From Streptomyces sp. SAT1 (lineage in GTDB: Bacteria > Actinomycetota > Actinomycetes > Streptomycetales > Streptomycetaceae), in contig NZ_CP015849.1 of assembly GCF_001654495.1 (NCBI RefSeq), positions 2,680,501 to 2,744,500 of the forward strand: a DNA stretch of 64,000 nt, written 5' to 3'. This document shows positions 53,606 to 62,915 of the stretch, in pieces. Numbering within the stretch: the stretch's first letter is position 1; every line of letters begins with the position of its first letter. The notes under the pieces were generated by a model. That model had not been told where the DNA came from and made no database searches. It saw nothing but the letters and a program-made list of their open reading frames with translations. The position numbers and the translations under genes are program-made.

Positions 53606-54912
53606 CCGACGGAGCCGAACGCGTCGTTCATCTTCTTCGCCGCGTCCCCGGCGGCCGCCGCGACGTCCTTCTTGCCGCTGACGACCTCCTGGAACATGGT
53701 CGGCAGCACCAGCGAGGAGTCGATCTGCGCCCAGGCGGGCGAGGCCGGCACGAACTCGGTGCCCGCGGCGAGGGTGTCGACGAAGGGCTTCACGAAGGGG
53801 TTCTTGGCGGCGACTTCCCGGCGCACGTCCGTGAAGGTGGGCAGGAAGCCCATCGCGTCGAACGTCTGGGCCTGGGTCTTCTTCGAGGCGAGCCGCTCCA
53901 TGAGGTCCACGGCGAGGCTGCGGTGGGCGGTGCTCTTGAGCACGCCGATGTTGTTGCCGCCCGCGAAGGCCGGAGCGACGGAGCCGGCCTTGACGCCCGG
54001 CAGCGGCACGACCGCGTACTTGCCCTTGGCCTTGCCCGCCTCCACGGCCTGGTGGTTGAAGTCGCCGCCGACCGCCATGGCGGCCTTGCCCGCGGCGAAG
54101 GCGGTGATGGTGTCGTTGCCGGTCATCCCGGCGCACTTGGCGGCGGGGCAGTTGTCGTCGCCGAACAGGCCGGTGTACTGCTCGATGCCCTTGCGGGCCG
54201 CGGGGGTGTCGATCGCGGAGGCGTAGGAGCCGCCCTGGCCGGTGGCGAGGGCGCCGCCGTTGGCCCAGATGAACGGCAGGGCGCCGTAGGTGTAGGCACC
54301 GCCGACGGCGAGGCCGTACAGGTCGGGCTTCTCCGACCGGATCTTCCTGGCGGTGCGGGCCAGTTCGTCCAGGGTCTTCGGCGGCTGGAGGTTCAGTTCC
54401 CGGAAGACGTCCGTGCGGTAGTACAGGGCGCGGACGCCGACGAAGTACGGGGCTCCGTAGACCTTTCCGTCCACCGTGACCGAGGTGCGGGCGGTGGGGT
54501 CGGTGTCCTTGGCCTCCTTCCAGGCGCCGAACTCGGCGGTGATGTCGGCGAGTCCGCCGTCCTTGACGTAGCCGGCGGTGTCGGTGTTGCCGTACTCGAT
54601 GACATCCGGGGCGCTCTTCGGGTCGTTGAAGGCGGCCTTGATCCGCTGGGCGCGGGTCTCCACGGGGATGTACTCGACGGTGACCTTCGTGTCCTTGTGG
54701 GCCGTGCGGAAGTCGGCGAGGACCTGTGCGACCACCTGTTCCTTCGGCTTGTTGTTGACCTCCTGGAACATCCAGAGGCGCACGGTGCCGGACTTCTCGT
54801 CCTTGCCGGAGGAGGAGTTGTCGGAGGTCTGCGGGGCGCAGGCGGTGGCGGTGACGACGGCCGCGGCGGCCAGCAGGGCCAGTCGGCCGGGGAGTCTTGC
54901 GGAGAGCTTCAT
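53602..54912 (-). CDS. Sugar-binding lipoprotein of a CUT1 ABC transporter
   Basis: The 436-aa product has a signal peptide and lipobox TATAC (Cys25) and the family 1 extracellular solute-binding fold (VRLWMFQEVNNKPKEQVVAQVL, VIEYGNTDTAGYV, YGAPYFVGVRALYYRTDVF). It captures sugar outside the membrane and delivers it to the two permeases. Linkage to a cytoplasmic hexosaminidase suggests chitooligosaccharides or GlcNAc-containing glycans, which is inference. ATG 54912 has GGAGGA 8 nt upstream. Confidence 0.93.
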   Translation of the reverse strand: MKLSARLPGRLALLAAAAVVTATACAPQTSDNSSSGKDEKSGTVRLWMFQEVNNKPKEQVVAQVLADFRTAHKDTKVTVEYIPVETRAQRIKAAFNDPKSAPDVIEYGNTDTAGYVKDGGLADITAEFGAWKEAKDTDPTARTSVTVDGKVYGAPYFVGVRALYYRTDVFRELNLQPPKTLDELARTARKIRSEKPDLYGLAVGGAYTYGALPFIWANGGALATGQGGSYASAIDTPAARKGIEQYTGLFGDDNCPAAKCAGMTGNDTITAFAAGKAAMAVGGDFNHQAVEAGKAKGKYAVVPLPGVKAGSVAPAFAGGNNIGVLKSTAHRSLAVDLMERLASKKTQAQTFDAMGFLPTFTDVRREVAAKNPFVKPFVDTLAAGTEFVPASPAWAQIDSSLVLPTMFQEVVSGKKDVAAAAGDAAKKMNDAFGSVG

Positions 54913-54934
54913 GGAGCGGTTCCTCCGGTCAGTG

Positions 54935-54949
54935 TTGCAACATATGCAA
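54935..54949. promoter_or_regulatory. Inverted repeat upstream of the sugar transporter operon
   Basis: TTGCA-ACATA-TGCAA is a perfect 5-bp-arm palindrome 22 bp before the binding-protein start. On the minus strand it contains TATGTT, a plausible -10. Such TTGCA palindromes are bound by LacI- or ROK-type sugar repressors. Role inferred. Confidence 0.5.
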
Positions 54950-55067
54950 TGGCGGTTTTGCTCTGCACAACACCACGGAGGCTAGGTACTCCATGAACGC
55001 GACGACAAGAGGTCTCAACCACTCTGTGACCGCCCGACGCACCCCGTGCAACGCGGGAACGCACAAA

Positions 55068-55101
55068 GGCCCCCGAAGCGCGCGAAACGCACTCGGGGGC
55101 C
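55068..55101 (-). terminator. Terminator of the DUF3039 gene
   Basis: GGCCCCCGA (55068-55076) pairs with TCGGGGGCC (55093-55101); on the minus strand TTTGTG follows. It lies 46 bp after the DUF3039 stop. Confidence 0.7.
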
Positions 55102-55147
55102 CAGGTCGGCCCGAAGGCCCGCGGGGCGGCCGGGAAGAGCCGGTGGC

Positions 55148-55432
55148 CTACTTCTTGTCGCCGCCCTTGCCCTGGTCGCCGCCGCCGCTCATGGACTCGT
55201 AGATCTCCTTGCACAGCGGGCAGACCGGGTACTTCTTCGGGTCACGGCCCGGCACCCACACCTTGCCGCACAGCGCCACGACGGGTGTCCCGTCCAGGGC
55301 GCTCGCCATGATCTTGTCCTTCTGGACGTAGTGGGCGAAGCGCTCGTGGTCGCCGTCTCCGTGGGACACCTGCGGCGTCGGCTCTACGAGGGTCCCCGTA
55401 CCAGTGCCGCGCTCGGGCTCGAGAGTGCTCAT
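55148..55432 (-). CDS. DUF3039 family protein
   Basis: The 94-aa product belongs to the actinobacterial DUF3039 family: HERFAHYVQKDKIMASALDGTPVVALCGKVWVP followed by a PVCPLCKEIYESM motif. Three or four Cys could bind zinc. It has a Gly/Lys-rich C-terminus. No function is known. ATG 55432; TACCCT (55439-55444) ends 6 nt before it and could give a leaderless transcript. Its place beside YqgE and murA is conserved in Streptomyces. Confidence 0.8.
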   Translation of the reverse strand: MSTLEPERGTGTGTLVEPTPQVSHGDGDHERFAHYVQKDKIMASALDGTPVVALCGKVWVPGRDPKKYPVCPLCKEIYESMSGGGDQGKGGDKK

Positions 55433-55460
55433 ACGCCAAGGGTACTGAAGTGCGCGGGCA

Positions 55461-56033
55461 TCAGTTGAGCGACGGGTCGTCCGGGTAGGTGGCGACCATC
55501 GCCAGCTCGCTGCGCTGCCTGCGCAGCACCTCGCGCCACAGCCGCTCGGGGAACGGGGAGGACACGTCGCCCGGTTCCGACTCGACGACGTACCAGGCGC
55601 CCTCCCCCAGCTCGCCCTCCAGCTGGCCGGGGCCCCAGCCCGCGTACCCGGCGAAGATGCGCAGCGAGCCGAGGGCGGAGGCCAGCAGCTCCGGCGGCGC
55701 CTCCAGGTCGACCAGGCCGATCGCGCCGTGCACCCGGCGCCAGCCCAGCGGGGCGCGGCCGCCCGCGCCGCCGCCCGGGATGACGGCGACACCGAGCGCG
55801 GAGTCCAGCGAGACCGGCCCGCCCTGGAAGACGACGCCCGGCTCCCCGGCCAGGTCCGCCCAGCCGGCCAGGATGTCGCCGACGTCCACCGGGGTGGGCC
55901 GGTTGAGGACGACACCGAGGGAACCCTCCTCGTCGTGGTCGAGAAGGAGCACCACCGCACGGTCGAAGTTCGGGTCCGCCAGGGCGGGCGTGGCCACGAG
56001 CAGCCGCCCTGTGAGCGAGGACACCTCGGTCAT
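55461..56033 (-). CDS. YqgE/AlgH family protein
   Basis: From ATG 56033 the product is 190 aa; an ATG at 56042 would add three residues. Family blocks: LTGRLLVATPALADPNFDRAVVLLLDHDEEGSLGVVLNRP, VFQGGPVSLDSALGV and IFAGYAGWGPGQLEGELGEGAWYVV. It is a conserved protein of unclear function, annotated UPF0301. It ends 28 bp before the DUF3039 start, on the same strand, and is divergent from murA. Confidence 0.92.
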   Translation of the reverse strand: MTEVSSLTGRLLVATPALADPNFDRAVVLLLDHDEEGSLGVVLNRPTPVDVGDILAGWADLAGEPGVVFQGGPVSLDSALGVAVIPGGGAGGRAPLGWRRVHGAIGLVDLEAPPELLASALGSLRIFAGYAGWGPGQLEGELGEGAWYVVESEPGDVSSPFPERLWREVLRRQRSELAMVATYPDDPSLN

Positions 56034-56234
56034 GCCAGACATGATCCCGCATCTTCCCCGGGCGTGGGGAGCCAATCCGGCTACCGGAGTGAGGGCGCGC
56101 CCGGGGCACGGGAGCGTCACGGGCGCACGGCCGCGACGGTCACCGCACGTGCCCGGCGCCCGACACTGCGTGTTGTGACACAGCCATGACGTGCGGGTGG
56201 TGCACAGGCTTACGAAAGGAAGCTCCGCCGCGAC

Positions 56235-56240
56235 TAGTCT
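56235..56240 (+). promoter_or_regulatory. Candidate -10 box for murA
   Basis: TAGTCT at 56235-56240, with TTACGA about 19 bp upstream as a weak -35. It would give a 5' leader of about 60 nt. Confidence 0.3.
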
Positions 56241-56306
56241 GTCTGTCCGGCCCCTGCCCGAGTGACCGGCCGCGCCCCTGCCCCACCTCATCGGAACGCG
56301 AGATAC

Positions 56307-57653
56307 ATGACCGTCAACGGCACTGATGACGTACTGCTTGTCCACGGCGGAACCCCGCTGGAGGGCGAGATCCGTGTCCGCGGTGCGAAGAACCTCGTAC
56401 CGAAGGCCATGGTCGCCGCTCTGCTGGGCAGCGAACCGAGCCGGCTGCGCAATGTTCCGGACATCCGTGACGTGCGGGTCGTACGCGGTCTGCTGCAACT
56501 GCACGGGGTGACGGTCCGTCCGGGTGAGGAGCCGGGCGAGCTGGTGCTCGACCCGACCCGGGTGGAGAGCGCCAACGTGGCCGACATCGATGCCCACGCG
56601 GGCTCCAGCCGCATCCCGATCCTGTTCTGCGGCCCGCTGCTGCACCGGCTCGGCCACGCCTTCATCCCCGGCCTGGGCGGCTGCGACATCGGCGGCCGGC
56701 CCATCGACTTCCACTTCGACGTGCTGCGGCAGTTCGGCGCGACGATCGAGAAGCGGGCGGACGGCCAGTACCTGGAGGCACCGCAGCGGCTGCGCGGCAC
56801 CAAGATCCGGCTGCCCTACCCGTCGGTGGGCACGACCGAGCAGGTGCTGCTGACGGCCGTACTCGCCGAGGGCGTCACCGAGTTGTCCAACGCGGCCGTC
56901 GAGCCGGAGATCGAGGACCTGATCTGCGTACTGCAGAAGATGGGCGCGATCATCGCGATGGACACCGACCGCACCATCCGCGTCACCGGTGTCGACAAGC
57001 TCGGCGGCTACACCCACCGCGCCCTCTCGGACCGCCTGGAGGCGGCGTCCTGGGCGTCGGCGGCGCTGGCCACCGAGGGCGACATCTACGTCCGCGGCGC
57101 CCAGCAGCGGTCGATGATGACCTTCCTGAACACCTACCGGAAGGTGGGCGGTGCCTTCGAGATCGACGACGAGGGCATCCGGTTCTGGCACCCCGGCGGG
57201 CAGTTGAAGTCCATCGCGCTGGAGACGGACGTGCACCCCGGCTTCCAGACGGACTGGCAGCAGCCGCTGGTGGTCGCGCTCACCCAGGCGACCGGCCTGT
57301 CGATCGTCCACGAGACGGTCTACGAGTCCCGCCTCGGCTTCACCTCCGCGCTCAACCAGATGGGCGCGCACATCCAGCTCTACCGCGAGTGCCTGGGCGG
57401 CTCCGACTGCCGCTTCGGCCAGCGCAACTTCCTGCACTCCGCGGTGGTGTCGGGCCCCACCCGGCTCCAGGGCGCCGACCTGGTCATCCCCGACCTGCGC
57501 GGCGGCTTCTCCTACCTGATCGCCGCCCTGGCCGCCCAGGGCACCTCCCGTGTCCACGGCATCGACCTGATCAACCGCGGCTACGAGAACTTCATGGACA
57601 AGCTCGTGGAACTGGGCGCGAAGGTCGAGCTGCCGGGCCAGGCACTCGGCTGA
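56307..57653 (+). CDS. murA: UDP-N-acetylglucosamine 1-carboxyvinyltransferase
   Basis: The 448-aa product transfers enolpyruvate from PEP to UDP-GlcNAc, the first committed step of peptidoglycan synthesis. K28-N29 in RGAKNLVPKAM and the PEP-binding, fosfomycin-reactive C126 in GLGGCDIGGRPID are present, so it should be fosfomycin-sensitive in principle (mycobacterial MurA has Asp there). The two inside-out alpha/beta domains are complete. ATG 56307 is the natural start. It is a single gene converging on hup. Confidence 0.96.
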   Translation: MTVNGTDDVLLVHGGTPLEGEIRVRGAKNLVPKAMVAALLGSEPSRLRNVPDIRDVRVVRGLLQLHGVTVRPGEEPGELVLDPTRVESANVADIDAHAGSSRIPILFCGPLLHRLGHAFIPGLGGCDIGGRPIDFHFDVLRQFGATIEKRADGQYLEAPQRLRGTKIRLPYPSVGTTEQVLLTAVLAEGVTELSNAAVEPEIEDLICVLQKMGAIIAMDTDRTIRVTGVDKLGGYTHRALSDRLEAASWASAALATEGDIYVRGAQQRSMMTFLNTYRKVGGAFEIDDEGIRFWHPGGQLKSIALETDVHPGFQTDWQQPLVVALTQATGLSIVHETVYESRLGFTSALNQMGAHIQLYRECLGGSDCRFGQRNFLHSAVVSGPTRLQGADLVIPDLRGGFSYLIAALAAQGTSRVHGIDLINRGYENFMDKLVELGAKVELPGQALG

Positions 57654-57758
57654 ACCACACCGACCACCCGACCCCGGCCCGCACGGGCCCACCCCCGGCC
57701 GGGGGTCCGGGCGGCCCCCTCCCGGGGGGGCGGCGTGGCGCGTGCGTACGACGACGAT

Positions 57759-57788
57759 GGGGCGGCCCCCGGTGAAGGGGGCCGCCCC
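57759..57788. terminator. Bidirectional terminator between murA and hup
   Basis: GGGGCGGCCCCC (57759-57770) and GGGGGCCGCCCC (57777-57788) pair perfectly around a 6-nt loop. Upstream, 57654-57758 is G/C-rich with no gene. Confidence 0.8.
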
Positions 57789-57848
57789 ATGGACGTTGTC
57801 GGCCCTAGCGGGCCCCGTACGCCGTCCCGTGGCGTACGGAAGGCGAGG

Positions 57849-58130
57849 TCACTTGCCCTTGGCGGCTTCCTTGAGCTTGCTGCCCGCGGAGACCTTCACG
57901 CTGTAGCCGGCCGGGATCTGGATCGGCTCGCCGGTCTGCGGGTTGCGGGCGGTGCGAGCGGCACGGTGGGTGCGCTCGAAGGTGAGGAAGCCAGGGATGG
58001 TGACCTTCTCGTCCCCCTTGGAGACGATGTCGCCGACGACGTCGGCGAACGCGGCCAGCACGGCGTCGGCGTCCTTGCGGGTCACCTCGGCGCGGTCGGC
58101 CAGCGCGGCCACCAGCTCACTGCGGTTCAT
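57849..58130 (-). CDS. hup: DNA-binding protein HU
   Basis: The 93-aa product is a full-length HU protein: MNRSELVAALADRAEVTRKDADAVLAAF, GDEKVTIPGFLTFERTHRAARTARNPQTGEPIQIP (the DNA-binding arm with the intercalating Pro) and SVKVSAGSKLKEAAKGK. It compacts the nucleoid. It is the HU form without the long Lys/Ala-rich C-terminal tail found in the second Streptomyces HU. ATG 58130. The promoter lies in the 399-bp upstream gap. Confidence 0.95.
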   Translation of the reverse strand: MNRSELVAALADRAEVTRKDADAVLAAFADVVGDIVSKGDEKVTIPGFLTFERTHRAARTARNPQTGEPIQIPAGYSVKVSAGSKLKEAAKGK

Positions 58131-58529
58131 GTTGTTACTCCCGTGTTCTTCTTGCCGTTGAGGCGTGCCACGCGGCGAAGCCGCATGTTGGGCCAGCCAA
58201 GCCGATGCTGCCAGGGTCCTCGGGGGTCCCCGGACCCGGGTCCCTCGTCAGACCCTCGCGCCCAGGGTGGCATCCTGCCCCCACCTGCGGCGGGAAAGCC
58301 AATCCGGCACCCGTAGGAGTCGTGAGAACACCCTTGGGAGTCACACGAAAAGAGGGTCTGCCGGCCAGGGCCTGCCGTCCGGCTCCAGCCGCAGACTCCG
58401 GCCAGCCACGATAGGGCGCCCCACTGACAGCGTCGGCCGCGACGCGCCGGGTCCCGGCGCGTCGTGGCGATCATCACGCCCGGGAACCGCCGTCCCCGAA
58501 CGTCCGTTCCGACTGATGCGTGCCGTTTG
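58131..58529. other. Intergenic region upstream of hup
   Basis: This 399-bp gap holds the hup upstream region and the 3' flank of the malic enzyme gene. No gene, strong hairpin or clear promoter was identified. Confidence 0.4.
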
Positions 58530-59969
58530 TCAGACTCCGGCGGCGGAGCCGGCCGTCGCGCTCGCACCGGCCGCCTTGGCGGCCTCCCGGACGGCTCCGG
58601 CGACGGCCCCGGCGACCTTGTCGTTGAAGACGCTGGGGACGATGTAGTTCGGGTTCAGCTCGCCCTCGGTGACGACATCGGCCAGCGCCTGGGCGGCGGC
58701 GAGCATCATCTCGGTGTTGACGGTGCGCGACTGCGCGTCCAGCAGGCCGCGGAAGACACCCGGGAAGACCAGCACGTTGTTGATCTGGTTGGGGAAGTCG
58801 GAGCGGCCGGTGGCCACCACCGCGGCCGTCCGGCGGGCGACCGCCGGGTCGACCTCCGGGTCCGGGTTCGCGAGCGCGAACACGATCGCCCCGTCGGCCA
58901 TGGCGGCCACATCGGCGCCGTCGAGCACGTTGGGCGCCGACACGCCGATGAAGACGTCCGCGCCGCGCACGGCCTCCTTCAGGGTGCCGGTGAGGTTCTC
59001 CGGGTTGGTGTTGTCGGCGATCCAGCGCAGCGCCGACTCGGGGGCCGCGTCGACCAGGTCCTCGCGGCCCGCGTGCACCACGCCGTGGATGTCGGCGACG
59101 ACGGCGTTCTTCACACCCGCGGCGAGCAGCAGCTTGAGGATGGCGGTGCCGGCCGCGCCGGCGCCCGACATCACGACCCGGACGTTCTCGATCGGCTTGT
59201 CCACCACGCGCAGGGCGTTGGTGAGCGCGGCGAGCACGACGATCGCGGTGCCGTGCTGGTCGTCGTGGAAGACCGGGATGTCCAGGGCCTCGCGCAGCCG
59301 GGCCTCGATCTCGAAGCAGCGGGGCGCGGAGATGTCCTCCAGGTTGATGCCGGCGAACCCGGGGGCGATCGCCTTGACGATCTCGACGATGGCGTCGGTG
59401 TCCTGGGTGTCCAGGCAGATCGGCCAGGCGTCGATGCCGGCGAACCGCTTGAAGAGGGCCGCCTTGCCCTCCATGACGGGCAGCGCGGCCTTGGGGCCGA
59501 TGTTGCCCAGGCCCAGCACCGCGGAGCCGTCCGTCACGACCGCAACGGAGTTGCGCTTGATGGTGAGGCGGCGGGCGTCCTCGGGGTTCTCGGCGATCGC
59601 CATGCAGACGCGGGCCACACCCGGCGTGTAGACCATGGAGAGGTCGTCACGGTTGCGGATGGGGTGCTTGGACTGCATCTCGATCTTGCCGCCGAGGTGC
59701 ATCAGGAACGTACGGTCGGAGACCTTGCCGAGGGTGACGCCCTCGATGCCCCGGAGCTGCTCGACGATCTCGTCGGCGTGGCCGGTGGACGTCGCCGCGA
59801 TGGTGACGTCGATACGGAGCTTCTCGTGGCCGGACGCGGTGACGTCGAGGCCCGTGACCGAGCCTCCGGAGGACTCCACAGCGGTGGTGAGCTGCGAGAC
59901 TGCCGTTCCGCTCGCGGGCACCTCCAGCCGGATGGTCATCGAGTAGGAGACGCTGGGCGCCGTTGCCAT
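58530..59969 (-). CDS. NAD-dependent malic enzyme with ACT domain
   Basis: The 479-aa product decarboxylates malate to pyruvate with NAD(P) reduction. An N-terminal ACT domain (SMTIRLEVPASGTAVSQLTTAV) for allosteric control precedes the malic enzyme core: YTPGVARVCMAIA, VVTDGSAVLGLGNIGP, PICLDTQDTDAIVEIV, FHDDQHGTAIV and the Rossmann motif SGAGAAG. In S. coelicolor the gene at this position encodes the NAD-dependent enzyme, which is the basis for the cofactor call. ATG 59969 has AGAGGAAG about 8 nt upstream. Confidence 0.93.
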   Translation of the reverse strand: MATAPSVSYSMTIRLEVPASGTAVSQLTTAVESSGGSVTGLDVTASGHEKLRIDVTIAATSTGHADEIVEQLRGIEGVTLGKVSDRTFLMHLGGKIEMQSKHPIRNRDDLSMVYTPGVARVCMAIAENPEDARRLTIKRNSVAVVTDGSAVLGLGNIGPKAALPVMEGKAALFKRFAGIDAWPICLDTQDTDAIVEIVKAIAPGFAGINLEDISAPRCFEIEARLREALDIPVFHDDQHGTAIVVLAALTNALRVVDKPIENVRVVMSGAGAAGTAILKLLLAAGVKNAVVADIHGVVHAGREDLVDAAPESALRWIADNTNPENLTGTLKEAVRGADVFIGVSAPNVLDGADVAAMADGAIVFALANPDPEVDPAVARRTAAVVATGRSDFPNQINNVLVFPGVFRGLLDAQSRTVNTEMMLAAAQALADVVTEGELNPNYIVPSVFNDKVAGAVAGAVREAAKAAGASATAGSAAGV

Positions 59970-60153
59970 GGCCGACTTCCTCTGCTTTCACCGTGTCGCG
60001 AAGTTGTGCCGTCCGATCGTCGCACCTACCCCTGAGTACGTGGTAGCCGCCCCGTATTGCGGACTTTGTGTTCACCGGGAGGCGCTGTTTTCGGAAAGTG
60101 ACTTCCACCATACGAGAAGAGCAGGGGTCGCGGTAGGGGCGGACACAGCAAAA

Positions 60154-60188
60154 GAGGCCCACGTCACATTCGCTGTGACGTGGGCCTC
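60154..60188 (-). terminator. Terminator of the HelD-like gene
   Basis: GAGGCCCACGTCACA and TGTGACGTGGGCCTC are perfect 15-bp arms around a 5-nt loop. On the minus strand TTTTGCTG follows, a proper U-tract terminator. Confidence 0.9.
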
Positions 60189-60350
60189 CACTGAGCTTTG
60201 TGACACCGACCCGCCATGCTCGCCTCGCGGCAAGTGGTCGCTCGTAGCGACGAAGGTTGGGCCCGGGGGCTTGGATCGGGCCGGTGCCACACCAAGGCTA
60301 ACAAACGGATCCGGTGAGACCATTCCTCCGGGCGAGGTTCCTTTCCTCGC

Positions 60351-62786
60351 TCAGTCCCGCAGCAGGTCCGGCACCCCGGACGCGTCCGGCTCGTCGCGCT
60401 CGCCGGAGACCACGGTGAGCTGCTGGGTCGCGCGGGTCAGCGCGACGTAGAGCACCCGCAGCCCGGCCGGCGACTCGTCGGCGATCTCCGCGGGCGAGAC
60501 GACCAGCGACGCGTCGTACTCCAGGCCCTTGGCCTCCAGGCTGCCCAGCGCCACCACCCGGTCCCCGAGACCGGCCAGCCAGCGGCGGGCCTCCTCGCGC
60601 CGGTTCATGGCCACGACCACGCCGACGGTGCCCTCCACCCGCTCCAGCAGCCGTTCGGCCTCCGCCCGCACGGTGGCGGCCAGGGAGTCCCGGACGACGG
60701 CGAAGCGCGGCTGTACGCCCGTGGAGCGCACCGCGGAGGGCGCGCGGGAGCCGGGCATGGCCAGGGCCAGCACCCGGGCGGCCAGCTCGGCGATCTCGGC
60801 CGGGTTGCGGTAGTTCACCGTCAGCTCGAAGCGGCGGCGCGGACGGGTGCCCAGCGCCTCGTCGCGGGCCTCGGCCGCCTCGTCCGGGTCGGACCAGGAG
60901 GACTGCGCCGGGTCGCCCACCACCGTCCAGGTCGCGTGCCGGCCGCGGCGGCCCACCATGCGCCACTGGAGGGGCGTGAGGTCCTGCGCCTCGTCGACGA
61001 TGACGTGCGCGTACTCGACGCGCTCCTGGGCCAGCCGCTCGGCGCGCTCGCGCTGCGACTCCTCGCGCACCGGCATCAGCTCCTCCAGGCCGGTGAGCTG
61101 GTCCAGCGGGTCCAGGTCGCGCTTCTTGCGCGGCCGGGCCGGGGTGCCGAGGATCGCCTGGAGCTCGTCGAGCAGCGCGATGTCGTGCACCGAGTACCCG
61201 TCCCGCCGCAGCGAGCGGGCGACCTTGCGCACCTCGCCCGGGTTGAGCACCCGGCGGGCCCAGCGGCCCAGGCGCCGCTCGTCGGCCATGGCGGCGAGCA
61301 CCGCGCGCGGCGTCAGCTCGGGCCACCAGGCGTCGAGGAAGGCGATGAAGGAGTCCTCGTCCGTGACGTCGTCGTCGAAGGAGGAGCGCAGCTCGGCGGC
61401 CAGCTCCGGGTCGGTGTGCCGGGTACCGGCCCCGGACTTCTCCCACAGGGCGTCCAGGAGCAGCTTGCGGGCGCGCGGGCGCAGCAGGTTGACCGGGGCG
61501 GTGCCGCCGAGGGCGGTGCGCCGTACGTGCTCCAGCTCCGCGGCCTCCAGTTCGAGGCGGCGGCCGAAGGCGACCACCCGCAGCCGGGTCGGCGGCCCGG
61601 CCGGGATCTTCGCCGCCTCCGCCGCCTCTTCCGTCTCCTCCGGGTCCTCGCCGAGGGCGAGCTGTCCCGCGGGCGCGTGCGCGGGCGTGCCCGCCGAGGT
61701 CCGCGCCCCGCCGCGCGCGCCGGGGCCCAGCTCCAGCGCGCCGCGCGCCGCCTTCCGCAGCACCTTCAGCATCCGGTACGAGCCCTTGGCGCGGGCCACG
61801 GACGGCGCGTCGTACACGGTGGCCTCGACGCCGTCGACGAGCGAGCCGATCGCCCGGACGGCGACCTGGCCCTCCTCGCCGAGGGAGGGCAGCACGCCCT
61901 CGGTGTACGCCACGAGCAGCGGGGTCGGCGAGACGATGAGGATGCCGCCCGCGTACCGGCGGCGGTCCTGGTAGAGCAGGTAGGCGGCGCGGTGCAGGGC
62001 GACCGCCGTCTTGCCGGTGCCCGGACCGCCCTCGACATACGTCACCGAGGCGGCGGGCGCCCGGATGACGAGATCCTGCTCGGCCTGGATGGAGGAGACG
62101 ATGTCCCGCATGCTGTGGCTGCGGGCCCGGCCGAGCGCGGCCATCAGCGCGCCGTCGCCGACGGCGGGCAGCTCGCGGCCGTCCAGCCGGGCGGTCAGCT
62201 CGGGCCGCATCAGGTCGTCCTCGACGCCGAGCACCCGCCGCCCCTTGGAGCGGATCACCCGGCGGCGCACGACCCGGCCGGGGTCGACCGGGGTGGAGCG
62301 GTAGAACGGCGCGGCGGCGGGCGCCCGCCAGTCGATGACCAGCGGGGAGTAGTCCTCGTCCAGGACGCCGATGCGGCCGATGTGCAGGGTCTCGGCGATG
62401 TCGGCGGTGTTGTCCTCGCGCACCGCGCCCTCGGCCGGTTCCACGGCGGTGTAGGCGCCGTCCGGGCCCTTCTTGCCGTCCTTGCCCGGCAGCAGGTCGA
62501 TGCGGCCGAAGAGGAAGTCCTCGAACTCGTTGTTCAGCCGGTTGAGATGGATGCCCGCGCGGAAGACCTGGGCATCCCGTTCGGCCAGCGCGCCGGGCGT
62601 GCCGACCTGGCCGCGCTCGGCCGCGTCCCGCATCAGGAACTCGGCCTCGTGGATCTTCACCTCGAGCCGCCGGTACACCCGGTCCAGGTGGTCCTGCTCC
62701 ATGCTGATCTCTCGGTCGCGCACGGTGTCGTGCGCTGCGTCGTGAACCGAACCGACCGCGGAATCCTGTTGAGCCTGAGCGGCCAC
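60351..62786 (-). CDS. helD: HelD-family UvrD-like helicase (RNA polymerase recycling factor)
   Basis: The 811-aa product has an N-terminal coiled-coil hairpin (MEQDHLDRVYRRLEVKIHEAEF and beyond, residues 29-95), Walker A GGPGTGKT (253-260), DEAQDLTPLQ near 590 and the C-terminal VALTRAT motif VI. This architecture (split SF1 helicase with N-terminal arm) belongs to HelD, which removes RNA polymerase from DNA; a relative, HelR, gives rifamycin tolerance. The region upstream has no rifamycin-associated element, so this is probably the constitutive housekeeping type. ATG 62786; a terminator follows. Confidence 0.9.
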   Translation of the reverse strand: MAAQAQQDSAVGSVHDAAHDTVRDREISMEQDHLDRVYRRLEVKIHEAEFLMRDAAERGQVGTPGALAERDAQVFRAGIHLNRLNNEFEDFLFGRIDLLPGKDGKKGPDGAYTAVEPAEGAVREDNTADIAETLHIGRIGVLDEDYSPLVIDWRAPAAAPFYRSTPVDPGRVVRRRVIRSKGRRVLGVEDDLMRPELTARLDGRELPAVGDGALMAALGRARSHSMRDIVSSIQAEQDLVIRAPAASVTYVEGGPGTGKTAVALHRAAYLLYQDRRRYAGGILIVSPTPLLVAYTEGVLPSLGEEGQVAVRAIGSLVDGVEATVYDAPSVARAKGSYRMLKVLRKAARGALELGPGARGGARTSAGTPAHAPAGQLALGEDPEETEEAAEAAKIPAGPPTRLRVVAFGRRLELEAAELEHVRRTALGGTAPVNLLRPRARKLLLDALWEKSGAGTRHTDPELAAELRSSFDDDVTDEDSFIAFLDAWWPELTPRAVLAAMADERRLGRWARRVLNPGEVRKVARSLRRDGYSVHDIALLDELQAILGTPARPRKKRDLDPLDQLTGLEELMPVREESQRERAERLAQERVEYAHVIVDEAQDLTPLQWRMVGRRGRHATWTVVGDPAQSSWSDPDEAAEARDEALGTRPRRRFELTVNYRNPAEIAELAARVLALAMPGSRAPSAVRSTGVQPRFAVVRDSLAATVRAEAERLLERVEGTVGVVVAMNRREEARRWLAGLGDRVVALGSLEAKGLEYDASLVVSPAEIADESPAGLRVLYVALTRATQQLTVVSGERDEPDASGVPDLLRD

Positions 62787-62915
62787 CGGGCCCCCTTCTG
62801 ACGTGCTGGGCAGCCGTCAACCGTACGCGAAGGGAGCCCACTGGCGGAAGCCGGACCCGGCCGTCGGCCGGGCCGCCGCCCGCAGCGGCGGGGCGGACGG
62901 GGGCGGGGCGGGCCG

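Noticed and set aside
62787..62915. Rifamycin-associated element upstream of helD
   Set aside because: No inverted repeat of that type was found, so the gene was not called HelR.
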